The notes beneath the pieces were generated by a model that searched no databases, had not been told where the DNA came from, and worked only from the letters and a program-made list of their open reading frames with translations. Shown here piece after piece: positions 26,213-34,759 of a stretch of DNA of 64,000 nucleotides. The position numbers and the translations under genes were made by a program. Numbering within the stretch: the stretch's first letter is position 1; each line of letters starts with the position of its first letter. The DNA comes from Flavobacteriaceae bacterium CRH (GTDB lineage: Bacteria; Bacteroidota; Bacteroidia; Flavobacteriales; Flavobacteriaceae). Location: assembly GCA_001507425.1 (NCBI GenBank), contig LMAJ01000030.1, forward strand, positions 28,468 through 92,467. Reading direction: 5' to 3'.

Positions 26213-26257
26213 ATGAGTTTCGGAATTATAAACTTCATTTTCGGTAATAAATTCTAA
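26213..26257 (+). CDS. Possible 14-residue peptide upstream of lpdA
   Basis: ATG 26213 to TAA 26255-26257 encodes MSFGIINFIFGNKF, hydrophobic with a C-terminal Lys. It ends 11 nt before the lpdA ATG. It could be a leader peptide, a small membrane peptide or chance; there is no second line of evidence. Confidence 0.25.
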   Translation: MSFGIINFIFGNKF

Positions 26258-26268
26258 AAACGAAAAAA

Positions 26269-27657
26269 ATGAAATACGACGTTATTGTTTTAGGAAGTGG
26301 TCCTGGCGGATATGTAACAGCTATTAGAGCTTCACAATTAGGTTTTAAAGTAGCTATAGTAGAGAAAGAAAACTTAGGTGGTGTATGTTTAAACTGGGGA
26401 TGTATCCCAACAAAAGCATTATTAAAATCTGCTCAGGTTTTTGATTACTTAAAACACGCTTCTGATTACGGATTAAAAGTTTCTGAATTTGATAAAGATT
26501 TCCCTGCAGTAGTTCAACGTAGCCGTAGTGTTGCTGACGGAATGAGCAAAGGAGTTCAGTTTTTAATGAAAAAAAACAAAATTGACGTTATTGAAGGTTT
26601 TGGAAAACTAAAACCAGGTAAAAAACTTGACGTTACTGATAAAGATAGCAAAGTTACTGAATATAGCGCTGACCATATTATTATTGCAACAGGTGCCCGC
26701 TCTCGTGAGTTACCAAACTTGCCACAAGATGGTGTAAAAGTAATTGGTTACAGACAAGCAATGACATTGCCAACACAACCAAAATCTATGATTATTGTAG
26801 GTTCCGGAGCGATTGGAGTTGAATTTGCTCATTTCTACAACTCAATGGGAACTGATGTAACTATTGTAGAATTTATGCCCAACATTGTTCCTGTTGAAGA
26901 CGAAGACATTTCGAAACAAATGGAACGTTCTATGAAAAAAGCAGGAGTAAAAATCATGACCAACTCTTCTGTTGAGAAAATTGATACTACCGGAACTGGC
27001 GTAAAAGCAACTGTAAAAACAGCAAAAGGAGAAGAAATTCTTGAAGCTGATATCGTACTTTCTGCAGTTGGAATTAAAACTAACATTGAAAACATCGGTT
27101 TAGAAGAAGTTGGTATCGCTGTTGACAGAGATAAAATCTTAGTAAACGCTTATAACGCAACTAACATTCCTGGTTACTACGCCATTGGAGACGTTACTCC
27201 GGGACAAGCTTTGGCTCACGTAGCTTCTGCTGAAGGAATTAACTGTGTAGAGAAAATTGCTGGTCTACACGTAGACCCAATCGATTACGGAAACGTTCCG
27301 GGTTGTACTTACGCAACTCCAGAAATCGCTTCTGTTGGTTTGACTGAAAAACAAGCTAAAGAAAAAGGATACGAATTAAAAATTGGTAAATTCCCTTTCT
27401 CAGCTTCAGGAAAAGCTAAAGCTGCCGGTGCTGCTGACGGATTCGTAAAAGTAATCTTTGATGCTAAATACGGAGAATGGTTAGGATGTCACATGATTGG
27501 AGCTGGTGTTACAGATATGATTGCTGAGGCAGTTGTAGCCCGTAAACTGGAAACTACAGGTCATGAAATCCTTAAATCTATTCACCCTCACCCAACTATG
27601 AGCGAGGCTGTTATGGAAGCTGTTGCAGATGCTTACGGCGAAGTAATTCACTTGTAA
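26269..27657 (+). CDS. lpdA: Dihydrolipoyl dehydrogenase (E3)
   Basis: The flavoprotein disulfide reductase has 462 residues. It reoxidises dihydrolipoamide of 2-oxo acid dehydrogenase or glycine cleavage complexes using NAD. FAD binding is at VLGSGPGG (8-14), the redox disulfide is Cys40-Cys45 (GGVCLNWGCIPTK), the NAD loop is IVGSGAIGVEFA, the second FAD motif is YYAIGDVT, and the active-site His-Glu pair is in HPHPTMSE. No E1/E2 genes adjoin it. Its GC content and codon use look more optimised than its neighbours (many AAC, GGT, CGT codons), in line with high expression. Confidence 0.96.
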   Translation: MKYDVIVLGSGPGGYVTAIRASQLGFKVAIVEKENLGGVCLNWGCIPTKALLKSAQVFDYLKHASDYGLKVSEFDKDFPAVVQRSRSVADGMSKGVQFLMKKNKIDVIEGFGKLKPGKKLDVTDKDSKVTEYSADHIIIATGARSRELPNLPQDGVKVIGYRQAMTLPTQPKSMIIVGSGAIGVEFAHFYNSMGTDVTIVEFMPNIVPVEDEDISKQMERSMKKAGVKIMTNSSVEKIDTTGTGVKATVKTAKGEEILEADIVLSAVGIKTNIENIGLEEVGIAVDRDKILVNAYNATNIPGYYAIGDVTPGQALAHVASAEGINCVEKIAGLHVDPIDYGNVPGCTYATPEIASVGLTEKQAKEKGYELKIGKFPFSASGKAKAAGAADGFVKVIFDAKYGEWLGCHMIGAGVTDMIAEAVVARKLETTGHEILKSIHPHPTMSEAVMEAVADAYGEVIHL

Positions 27658-27693
27658 TACATACCGTTTACGGTTATATATAATTTCAATTTT

Positions 27694-27728
27694 AAAAATC
27701 CGATTTGTGAAAGCAAGTCGGATTTTTT
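27694..27728 (+). terminator. Recurring hairpin terminator, copy 1 (after lpdA)
   Basis: AAAAATCCGA (27694-27703) pairs with TCGGATTTTT, with TTTGTGAAAGCAAG between. The inner bases extend the stem and leave a GAAA tetraloop. Nearly the same sequence occurs at 30983, 31863 and 34760. Confidence 0.88.
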
Positions 27729-28000
27729 GCATCATAACAAAACCAAAGCGCTCAAAAAGAAATAGATACAGAAAAAAAATATTTATTTGTAATCTTTTTT
27801 GTATTTTTAACCATACGAAAAATCTGATAGTAATTAGATTGTACTACACGCCTGCACATAAGAATGAATCTGCTATAATTGACTTCACATACAATAGCAG
27901 AAAATTTAGGTTAGTTTCAGCTTTTTGACTTATAAGCCATCTGCATTATAAAAGCTGAAGATGAAATAATAAAATTTATAATTATCTAATAAATAATATT
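27729..28000. other. Gene-free region with one hairpin before the DUF1254 pair
   Basis: TTCAGCTTTT (27916-27925) pairs with AAAAGCTGAA (27950-27959), a 10-bp stem with a 24-nt loop. It lies 42 nt upstream of the first DUF1254 gene, so a leader or regulatory role is possible. The rest is AT-rich with no coding signal that I trust. Confidence 0.45.
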
Positions 28001-29449
28001 ATGAAAAAAATCCTCTTTTCATTTTTAGCCGGTCTGCTGCTAACATCTTGCAATCAGTCTAAAACATATAATACAGAAAGCGAAACAAACACTGATAGTA
28101 CCGCTACAGTATTTAAACCTGCCAATATCAAAGAAGAAATTCTTTACCAACGTGGTGTTGAAGCTGCAATTTGGGGAATGCCTGCTGTAAATTATCAGTT
28201 AATGTATGATGCTTTTTCAAAAGTAAATGGCAACTATAATCAAGTTGTTATCTGGCCAAAGTTATTAGACTGGAAAAACCAAACCTTAACTCCAAATCCT
28301 GATGTAATCTATTTAATGCCTTTTTTCAATACCGAAAAAGTGGGACCTGTTGTACTTGAAATTCCGCCGGCAGATACCGGCGTTTTTAACGGTAGCGTTA
28401 TGACGTTCTGGCAAAATTCTATTCAGGATGTAGGTCCGGGCGGCGTTGATAAAGGAAAGGGCGGCAAATATCTTTTTATACCACCGGGTTATGATAAAAG
28501 CAAAATCCCTTCAGGTTATATTGAATTGCAATCGAATACGTACCGTGGATATGCACTATTACGTTCCGTATTAAAAAGTGGAAGTAATACTGATGTTGCT
28601 GCAGCGGTTGCTTATGCAAAACGTATAAAAGTCTATGCTTTAAGCGAAGCTTCAAAAAATCCGACAACACAATTTATCGATGCCAGTGAACAGGTATATG
28701 AATCAAACATTCCTTTTGATTTTACTTTTTACAAAATATTAGATGAAATAATTCAGCAAGAACCATGGCTGGAAAGAGACAAAGCCATGATTGATATTTT
28801 AAAATCAATTGGCATTGAAAGAAGAAAACCTTTCAACCAAAATAAGAGAACCGAAGAAATACTAACAGCTGCTGCCAAAACTGCAAGATCCTGGCTGGAC
28901 AATAATCTTGAGGAGACGGCTCCATTTTTCAAAGGTACACATTGGGTTTTTCCAGTTACTTCCGAATTTGGAAAAAATATACAAGGAGATTATCTTATCC
29001 CAGACTCATATCCTACAACAAACAGAGGTCTTCTGTATACAGTAGGATTTTTTAGTGCCAAACATATTGGTGAGTCACAATACTATCTAATGCAGATGGT
29101 AGATAAAGAAGGTAATCCACTTGATGGAAATTCTTCGTACAAATTAAATGTACCAGCCAATGTTCCTGTAAAACAATATTGTTCTATGACGGTTTACAAT
29201 CGTGAAACCCATACTTTCATACGAAATAAAAAGTGGGCAGCGCGTTCTTCACAAACACCCGGACTTAAAACAAACAGCGATGGTACAGTCGATCTTTATT
29301 TCGGCCCAACTCCGCCAGAAAGCGGCGAATCGAATTGGGTGCCAACAGATCCTAAAGGCAAATTTGAAATTCTCGCTCGTTTCTATGGACCAAAACCAAA
29401 TCTATACGATCAAAGCTGGAAACTGAATGATGTAGAAAAAGTGAAGTAA
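28001..29449 (+). CDS. DUF1254/DUF1214 lipoprotein, paralog A
   Basis: The product has 482 residues. The lipoprotein signal ends at LLLTSC. The N-terminal DUF1254 part has EAAIWGMPAVNYQLMYDAF and NPDVIYLMPFF; the C-terminal DUF1214 part has SYKLNVPANVPVKQYCSMTVYN and DLYFGPTPPESGESNWVP. Proteins of this pair of domains occur in many bacteria and have no firmly known reaction. Paralog B follows after 24 bp with the same layout, so the two are probably one operon and may act as a hetero-complex at the outer membrane. Confidence 0.88.
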   Translation: MKKILFSFLAGLLLTSCNQSKTYNTESETNTDSTATVFKPANIKEEILYQRGVEAAIWGMPAVNYQLMYDAFSKVNGNYNQVVIWPKLLDWKNQTLTPNPDVIYLMPFFNTEKVGPVVLEIPPADTGVFNGSVMTFWQNSIQDVGPGGVDKGKGGKYLFIPPGYDKSKIPSGYIELQSNTYRGYALLRSVLKSGSNTDVAAAVAYAKRIKVYALSEASKNPTTQFIDASEQVYESNIPFDFTFYKILDEIIQQEPWLERDKAMIDILKSIGIERRKPFNQNKRTEEILTAAAKTARSWLDNNLEETAPFFKGTHWVFPVTSEFGKNIQGDYLIPDSYPTTNRGLLYTVGFFSAKHIGESQYYLMQMVDKEGNPLDGNSSYKLNVPANVPVKQYCSMTVYNRETHTFIRNKKWAARSSQTPGLKTNSDGTVDLYFGPTPPESGESNWVPTDPKGKFEILARFYGPKPNLYDQSWKLNDVEKVK

Positions 29450-29473
29450 GGAAAAACCAACAAATCTTATACT

Positions 29474-30961
29474 ATGAAAAAGGAACTCATTTCGCTGCTT
29501 ATAATATTCGTTTTAGCAGCTTGCAATCAAAATAAAAGTACAGATATTGTCACACCAAATGCCACGGCAACAGATACTACTATTTCACGCCGTGATTCTC
29601 TGCCTCCAGGCCCGGATTTCAATGTTAAGATTACAGAATCTTATGCAAGGCAAGTTGCCAGAGATGCCTATTTCTGGGCATGGCCAATGGAAAACATTTA
29701 TAATCGCCGCTTAGCCTTTAAGCAGTCTCCAAAAGTTGGACTCATGAATGGCGTACTGCCTTTTGCTCCGCTTAATTCCCTGGCAATGCTGCATGATTAC
29801 ATAAAACCCGAACAGCGCTGGGTTGCCTGTCCGAATCAGGATGTTGTTTATGGTGCTGCAATTGCTGCATTAGATGAAACCCCGGTAGTCGTTCAGGTGC
29901 CTGATTTTGGTGACCGCTTTTGGGTGTATCAGGTAGTTGATCTTCGAACAGATGCTTTTGCTCAATTAGGTAAAATGTACGGAACAAAACCTGGTTTTTA
30001 TTTATTGGTGGGACCAAACTGGAAAGGCGAAGTCCCAAAAGGAATTACAAAAGTATTCCGTTCTAAAACCGGGACAGCTTTTATTGTACCAAGAGTATTT
30101 CAGGATGATACTCTGGAAGACAGAACAGCAATACAAAAAATCATTAATAACATTGACGTATATGCTTTGGATAAATTTGACGGTAAAATAAAAAATCAGG
30201 ATTGGAGCAAACTTCCGTCATTAGCTTCACCTACAAAAGATGGCGGCACTGGCGAAACCAAATGGGTTTTTCCTGATACTTTTTTTGATGAACTTCCGAC
30301 TGTATTAAAAGATGCACCGCCATTGCCTGGCGAAGCTGCTCGTTATGCGCAGGTACTTGCCGTAATTGAAGCGGCCAAAAAAGATCCTGCCCTTAAAAAA
30401 GCCATGATCGAAGAAGCTCATAAAGCAGATAAAGAACTTATTGATCCGTTGCTGCAATTTCGTAATTGGGGAATACCACTTGCAGACAACTGGACAACCG
30501 CCAATAACTGCGCTGCTTTTGGAACTGATTATTTTACACGAACTGCTATCGCAAAATCAAATATATTGGTAAATGCCGGAGCCGAAACAAAATACCATTA
30601 TCAGGATCTTGATTCAAAAAGCGAAAGACTAAATGGTGCAAACCACTATACGGTAACTTTTGCTAAAGATAAAATGCCGCCCGTAAAAGGTTTTTGGTCG
30701 CTGACTTTGTATGACGAACATCACTTTTTTTCGCCTAATGCGTTAAAGCGTTATTCTTTGGGAACAAAAAACAAAGATTTAAAATACAATGCCGACGGTT
30801 CACTGACGCTCTATGTACAAAATTCAGAACCGCAAGGGGATAAAAAAGCCAATTGGCTACCTTGCCCCAAAGGTATTTTTTGCCTGTATTTTAGATCTTA
30901 CTGGCCAGAAGAAAAAATAATTACAAATGAATGGACACCGCCTGCAGTTGTAAAAACCTAA
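29474..30961 (+). CDS. DUF1254/DUF1214 lipoprotein, paralog B
   Basis: The product has 495 residues. The lipobox is VLAAC. DUF1254 features are YFWAWPMENIYNRRLAF and NQDVVYGAAIAALDETPVVV; DUF1214 features are YTVTFAKDKMPPVKGFWSLT and LYVQNSEPQGDKKANWLPCP. The two paralogs are clearly related in layout but differ a lot in sequence, so the duplication is old. A recurring hairpin terminator follows 22 nt after the stop. Confidence 0.88.
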   Translation: MKKELISLLIIFVLAACNQNKSTDIVTPNATATDTTISRRDSLPPGPDFNVKITESYARQVARDAYFWAWPMENIYNRRLAFKQSPKVGLMNGVLPFAPLNSLAMLHDYIKPEQRWVACPNQDVVYGAAIAALDETPVVVQVPDFGDRFWVYQVVDLRTDAFAQLGKMYGTKPGFYLLVGPNWKGEVPKGITKVFRSKTGTAFIVPRVFQDDTLEDRTAIQKIINNIDVYALDKFDGKIKNQDWSKLPSLASPTKDGGTGETKWVFPDTFFDELPTVLKDAPPLPGEAARYAQVLAVIEAAKKDPALKKAMIEEAHKADKELIDPLLQFRNWGIPLADNWTTANNCAAFGTDYFTRTAIAKSNILVNAGAETKYHYQDLDSKSERLNGANHYTVTFAKDKMPPVKGFWSLTLYDEHHFFSPNALKRYSLGTKNKDLKYNADGSLTLYVQNSEPQGDKKANWLPCPKGIFCLYFRSYWPEEKIITNEWTPPAVVKT

Positions 30962-30982
30962 TACGTTTAATAATAAAAATTC

Positions 30983-31016
30983 AATCCGATTTGTAAAGGC
31001 AGGTCGGATTTTTTTA
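30983..31016 (+). terminator. Recurring hairpin terminator, copy 2
   Basis: AATCCGA (30983-30989) pairs with TCGGATT (31004-31010) and is followed by six more Ts. The interior is TTTGTAAAGGCAGG. Confidence 0.85.
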
Positions 31017-31104
31017 TGTTAAAAATTCAAAACATGTATACGAATTATTTTATCTTGTAGTTACAATATAGCTAAAGTTAAAGTATAATCAATAAATAAC
31101 ATAT

Positions 31105-31854
31105 ATGGAAGAAGCACCAATATTCTTTGCCGATGGAGAAAATCCAAAAATGATTGAAGCGTTTAAAAAAGCTCAGGAAACATTTAAATATTTCTGGAGA
31201 GAATTATCCTGGGAGTACCGCCGAATTATTCCGGCACTTGATGTTGCCTGCGTAAAATTGGCCTTTACACAAGAAATAGATAATGAAACCGTAGTAGAAC
31301 ATATGTGGATTAACGACATTAACTTTGATGGCGAAAACATATATGGCGTTTTGGTAAATGACCCAAACGAACTAACCAATGTAAATAATGGAGATGAAGT
31401 AGAAATCCCGATAAATCAAATTAGTGACTGGCTTTTTGCAACTCAGGGAAAAACATATGGCGGTTTTACCATACAAGCCATGCGATCAGAAATGAGCGAA
31501 ACCGAAAGGGCAGAACATGACGAAGCCTGGGGAATGAATTTTGGCGATTATGATGATATTCTGGTTGCTTATGAACAAAAGGAAAATCCGGAAAATCTTA
31601 TCGAACATCCTATGAGTAAAAACATGAAGGATAGTCTCGTAGATTTTATAAAAAGCAATCCAAATGAAATTATGAATAAAGATGATTTGGGCTACACCTT
31701 TTTACATAGGGAAACCATTGCCGGAAATAGTACTTCTGTTCAGGTTTTAATAGAATCCGGAGCCGACATCAATGCAAAAACTATTCATGGAAAAACACCA
31801 TTAGACTATGCAAAACAACTCAATTGGGAACATTTGATTCCTTTATTTCAATAG
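31105..31854 (+). CDS. DUF2314 protein with C-terminal ankyrin repeats
   Basis: The product has 249 residues. The DUF2314 part (about 10-135) has ACVKLAFTQEIDNETVVEHM and ISDWLFATQGKTYGGFTIQA. The C-terminal part (about 175-249) has LGYTFLHRETIAGNSTSVQV then SGADINAKTIHGKTPLDYAK, one to two ankyrin repeats. There is no signal peptide. DUF2314 and ankyrin proteins are frequent among immunity proteins of polymorphic toxin systems, but no toxin gene is in the window, so this is only a possibility. Confidence 0.8.
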   Translation: MEEAPIFFADGENPKMIEAFKKAQETFKYFWRELSWEYRRIIPALDVACVKLAFTQEIDNETVVEHMWINDINFDGENIYGVLVNDPNELTNVNNGDEVEIPINQISDWLFATQGKTYGGFTIQAMRSEMSETERAEHDEAWGMNFGDYDDILVAYEQKENPENLIEHPMSKNMKDSLVDFIKSNPNEIMNKDDLGYTFLHRETIAGNSTSVQVLIESGADINAKTIHGKTPLDYAKQLNWEHLIPLFQ

Positions 31855-31862
31855 TAATTCTT

Positions 31863-31894
31863 AAATCCGATTTGTGAAGGCAAGTCGGATTTTT
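31863..31894 (+). terminator. Recurring hairpin terminator, copy 3
   Basis: AAATCCGA (31863-31870) pairs with TCGGATTT (31885-31892). The interior is TTTGTGAAGGCAAG. It lies 8 nt after the DUF2314 stop. Confidence 0.87.
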
Positions 31895-31920
31895 ATTAAA
31901 TCGTATTTCCAAACAAGCAA

Positions 31921-32139
31921 TTATTCGAAGTCAAGCAATTTAGATAATGAAATATCCAAAGCTGTTGCAACTTCTAACAAACTATAAATTGTTGAATTAA
32001 CTTTTCCGTTTTCAATTTTTTCTATAGATTGGCGGTCTTTAAGACAAGCTCTCGCCAAGTCAGACTGACTCCAACCCTTTTCTTCTCGTAATTCAACAAT
32101 TCGTTGACCTATTTTCTTTTTTAATATATCTCTCGTCAT
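31921..32139 (-). CDS. Small XRE-family helix-turn-helix regulator
   Basis: The product has 72 residues, almost all one HTH_3 domain: IGQRIVELREEKGWSQSDLA then KDRQSIEKIENGKVNSTIYS and a closing LEVATALDISLSKLL. It is divergent from the SymE-like gene, with 88 bp between starts that carry repeated TGTCATAT words and a good promoter. It is therefore the likely repressor of that gene and perhaps of itself. An antitoxin role is possible. Confidence 0.88.
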   Translation of the reverse strand: MTRDILKKKIGQRIVELREEKGWSQSDLARACLKDRQSIEKIENGKVNSTIYSLLEVATALDISLSKLLDFE

Positions 32140-32148
32140 AAATCAAAT

Positions 32149-32233
32149 GTCATATAATTTGCTGACAATTTTGTCATATTAAAAATTGACAAATCTATTT
32201 TTTGTTTTATATTTGTCATACAAATATATGACA
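32149..32233. promoter_or_regulatory. Operator-like TGTCATA repeats between XRE and SymE-like genes
   Basis: TGTCATAT occurs at 32149-32156 and again within 32172-32179. TGTCATA at 32214-32220 forms a dyad with TATGACA at 32227-32233. The dyad begins inside the -7 box and reaches into the SymE-like start codons, a position where a bound repressor would block transcription and translation. Confidence 0.6.
32186..32215 (+). promoter_or_regulatory. Predicted promoter of the SymE-like gene
   Basis: TTG at 32186-32188 (in TTGAC) is followed after 19 nt by TATATTTG at 32208-32215, a full TAnnTTTG match. Transcription would start near 32222, only a few bases before the first ATG, so the mRNA may be nearly leaderless. 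Confidence 0.65.
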
Positions 32234-32422
32234 ATGAAAAATTTAAGAAAACTAAAAATTCATACAAAACATCAACCAAGCACACATAAAAGCACAACAA
32301 TTCCAGTAATAAAGCTACAAGGTAAATGGCTTAGTAAGCTTGGTTTTAAGGAAGGTCAAATGGTAAATATCGAACAGAAGAAAAATAAGCTGATAATTAC
32401 TATTAACAAAGAAAAAAACTGA
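32228..32422 (+). CDS. SymE-like (SpoVT/AbrB-fold) small protein, possible toxin
   Basis: The product has 64 residues from ATG 32228 (62 from ATG 32234). A basic N-terminus (KNLRKLKIHTKHQ) leads to IPVIKLQGKWLSKLGFKEGQ and VNIEQKKNKLIITI, which matches the SymE pattern of LxGxWLxxxGFxxGxxV and a closing beta strand. E. coli SymE is an SOS-induced protein with an AbrB fold, held down by an antisense RNA. Here the control partner seems to be a protein, the divergent XRE regulator. Toxicity is not shown. Confidence 0.72.
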   Translation: MTMKNLRKLKIHTKHQPSTHKSTTIPVIKLQGKWLSKLGFKEGQMVNIEQKKNKLIITINKEKN

Positions 32423-32458
32423 AACATATTTAATAACTTTATAGTCAAATAGAATTTC

Positions 32459-33364
32459 ATGAAAGAACTATGCATCGTTGAATTTCCATCAAATTTAGGT
32501 TTAAAAGAACCTCAACCCGGAAAAGAACCTGGTGTAAAACGTTTGCCGGATTGGTTATGGAAACATAATTTGCATAAAGCACTCAATACTGAAAATATTA
32601 TAAGAGTTGATGCACCAAAATACAGCAATGTTAGAGATCCGGGAACGAATATTCTCAACGCAAATTCGTTAGTGGCGTATGCAAGAGAACAGGCTTATTT
32701 AGTAAACAATTTACTTTCTCAAAATAAATTTCCGTTTATACTTGGCGGCGATTGCAGCATTCTTTTAGGATCTGCCATTGCATTAAAACAAAAAGGCAAT
32801 TACGGATTATTCTATCTCGATGGCCATACCGATTTTATGGATGTTTCTCTCTCAGAAACCGGAGGTGTTGGCGGAATGGCAGCTTCGATAGTAACGGGAA
32901 ACGGACATCAAAAACTAACCAATATTCTCAATCTTTCTCCTTATATAAAAGAAGAAAACCTTTGGTGCGTGGGAAACCGCGAATATGATGACGAATATGA
33001 AAATGAAATCAGAAATTCGACTGCAACATACCTTAGTCTTGATGCGTTACGAAAACAAGGAATTTCAAATTGTATACAATCATTTTTATCAGAAGTAGCA
33101 AACAAAAATCTTGATGGCTTTTGGCTTCACATCGATGTAGATGTTTTAAACGATTCTGTAATGCCTTGCGTAGACAGCCCAACGCCCGGTCGACTTACTT
33201 ACGCTGAGTTTAATGAACTTACCTCCTATTTATTTCAAAATGAAAAACTAAGCGGACTCGAAATCACCATTTTAGATCCCGATTTAGATAGTATAGGAAA
33301 GTACACAAAAGATTTTGTAGAAAATATTAGCAATACATTTAACTCGTCTCAAAAGAATATCTGA
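32459..33364 (+). CDS. Arginase/agmatinase/formiminoglutamase-family ureohydrolase
   Basis: The product has 301 residues. Metal-site motifs are present in order: ILGGDCSILLG (95-104), LDGHTDFMD (Asp121, His123, Asp125) and HIDVDVLNDSVMP (Asp226, Asp228). The first motif has Cys99 where arginase and agmatinase usually have a manganese-binding His (GGDHS). This variant is seen in a subgroup of the family. It cleaves a guanidino or formimino group from an unknown substrate. It is 36 bp after the SymE-like gene but need not share its function. Confidence 0.85.
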   Translation: MKELCIVEFPSNLGLKEPQPGKEPGVKRLPDWLWKHNLHKALNTENIIRVDAPKYSNVRDPGTNILNANSLVAYAREQAYLVNNLLSQNKFPFILGGDCSILLGSAIALKQKGNYGLFYLDGHTDFMDVSLSETGGVGGMAASIVTGNGHQKLTNILNLSPYIKEENLWCVGNREYDDEYENEIRNSTATYLSLDALRKQGISNCIQSFLSEVANKNLDGFWLHIDVDVLNDSVMPCVDSPTPGRLTYAEFNELTSYLFQNEKLSGLEITILDPDLDSIGKYTKDFVENISNTFNSSQKNI

Positions 33365-33433
33365 TTTACAAAGACATACATATTCTTAACATTTTAGTAT
33401 AAAATTGCAAGAAGAATTATGATATTAAAGTGG

Positions 33434-33441
33434 TAATTTTG
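33434..33441 (+). promoter_or_regulatory. Candidate -7 box of the TPM gene
   Basis: TAATTTTG fits TAnnTTTG and lies 28 nt before ATG 33470. No -33 element at the usual distance is seen. Confidence 0.4.
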
Positions 33442-33469
33442 CTAATCCAAAGCTACTATTACCATTACA

Positions 33470-33973
33470 ATGAAAAAGATATTCTTCATTATTACAATAA
33501 CCTTATTTTCAGCAAACTTCTTTTTTGCCCAGACAAAAAAGACGGCAGGTTCTGAAATTCAAAATGGTTTTTCAAAATCATACGAAAATGTAAACGACTT
33601 CGAAAAAATCTTAACCTCAAGTCAAAAAACGACTTTAGAAACAAACTTAAAAGCATTCAGGAAAAAGTCACTTTACAATATTATAATTGTAACCATATCT
33701 TCGACTAAACCTTATACTACTTTTACCGAATACACAGAAAATTTAGACAAGTATCTGGCAAATGACTTAAAACTGGATCCAACACTTTTAATTGTATTAA
33801 GCAAAGAATTGAGACAGATTCAGGTTTTGGGTATCGAACAAATTCGCTACAAACTAAACGATGATCAAACAAAAGAAGTCATTGCTACTTTTGCAGTTCC
33901 TGAGTTTAAAAAAGGAGATTATTATAAAGGCCTCGAAGATGCTGTTGCTCAAATAATAAAAAAACTACAATAA
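33470..33973 (+). CDS. Secreted TPM-domain protein
   Basis: The product has 167 residues with a signal peptide (about 1-20, ending FFFAQ). The TPM domain (about 40-167) has the usual opening VNDFEKILTSSQKTTLETNL, a LYNIIIVTI strand, LLIVLSKELRQIQVLG and a closing YYKGLEDAVAQIIKKL. TPM proteins are periplasmic or membrane-linked; some act in photosystem repair or as phosphatases, but in Bacteroidota the function is unknown. No C-terminal membrane helix is present, so it is free in the periplasm. Confidence 0.85.
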   Translation: MKKIFFIITITLFSANFFFAQTKKTAGSEIQNGFSKSYENVNDFEKILTSSQKTTLETNLKAFRKKSLYNIIIVTISSTKPYTTFTEYTENLDKYLANDLKLDPTLLIVLSKELRQIQVLGIEQIRYKLNDDQTKEVIATFAVPEFKKGDYYKGLEDAVAQIIKKLQ

Positions 33974-34098
33974 GTTTTTCCCGAATCGCATTTGTTTTAT
34001 CATTCAACCTAATAACCAAAAAGGCGTTTAAATTTTTGCGATTCGTGGCAAAAAATCAATATATTGTATTCCTATTTTAATCATAAAACCTCACAATT

Positions 34099-34743
34099 AT
34101 GACATTAGAAGAATACAAAAAAGAATTTTCAGAAGAAGATGCTGTAGGCTGGTTATCAATCGATAAAGAATTTGAGCGCCTTTATCCTAACCAGGAACCC
34201 AAACATTTTGCCCCTGCAATAAGTTATATGTTAGGCGGAGACTGTCCGCTTGACGGCGTAAGCATTTATGAAAGCAAAGAACAAACAGACCATTTCCATT
34301 TCGTAACTTATGGATTTTCAGAACTCTACTATGACGAAGAAAAACTAGACAGCGAATTTAGCAAATGGGGATTTGAAATTACCTTTAGATTAAAACCTTT
34401 TGAAGCTGATAACGGAAATCCGTCTTGGGTAATCGCATTGCTGCAAAACATAGCCAGATATGTATTTGACAGCGGCAATTGGTTCGAAGAATATCATTAT
34501 ATGCCTGCTAATGGTCCAATTCGATTAGAGACAGAAACCGAAATTACAGCCTTATTATTCGTTGCTGATCCTGAAATAGAAAAAATACAAACACCACACG
34601 GAGAAGTCTCCTTTTTACAGATAGTTGGAATAACTTCCACTGAATATGAAGCCCTAAAAGAAAATCCGGAAACGGTTGAAGAATTAGTCGCTAAATTGAA
34701 AGAAAACAACCCTTTATTGATTACTGATTTAAATAGAAAATAA
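34099..34743 (+). CDS. Suppressor-of-fused (SUFU) domain protein
   Basis: The product has 214 residues. The SUFU fold is recognised from PKHFAPAISYMLGGDCPLDG, HFHFVTYGFSELYYDEE, WGFEITFRLK and LLFVADPEIEKIQTPHGEVS then FLQIVGITSTEYEAL. Bacterial SUFU proteins are often immunity proteins that bind and block polymorphic toxins. No toxin gene is adjacent. The protein is cytoplasmic and acidic. A copy of the recurring hairpin terminator follows 16 nt after the stop. Confidence 0.87.
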   Translation: MTLEEYKKEFSEEDAVGWLSIDKEFERLYPNQEPKHFAPAISYMLGGDCPLDGVSIYESKEQTDHFHFVTYGFSELYYDEEKLDSEFSKWGFEITFRLKPFEADNGNPSWVIALLQNIARYVFDSGNWFEEYHYMPANGPIRLETETEITALLFVADPEIEKIQTPHGEVSFLQIVGITSTEYEALKENPETVEELVAKLKENNPLLITDLNRK

Positions 34744-34759
34744 TAAAACAAAGATTAAT

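Noticed and set aside
32459..33364. Ureohydrolase as a partner of the XRE/SymE module
   Set aside because: Only short distance links them; family and size give no functional tie.
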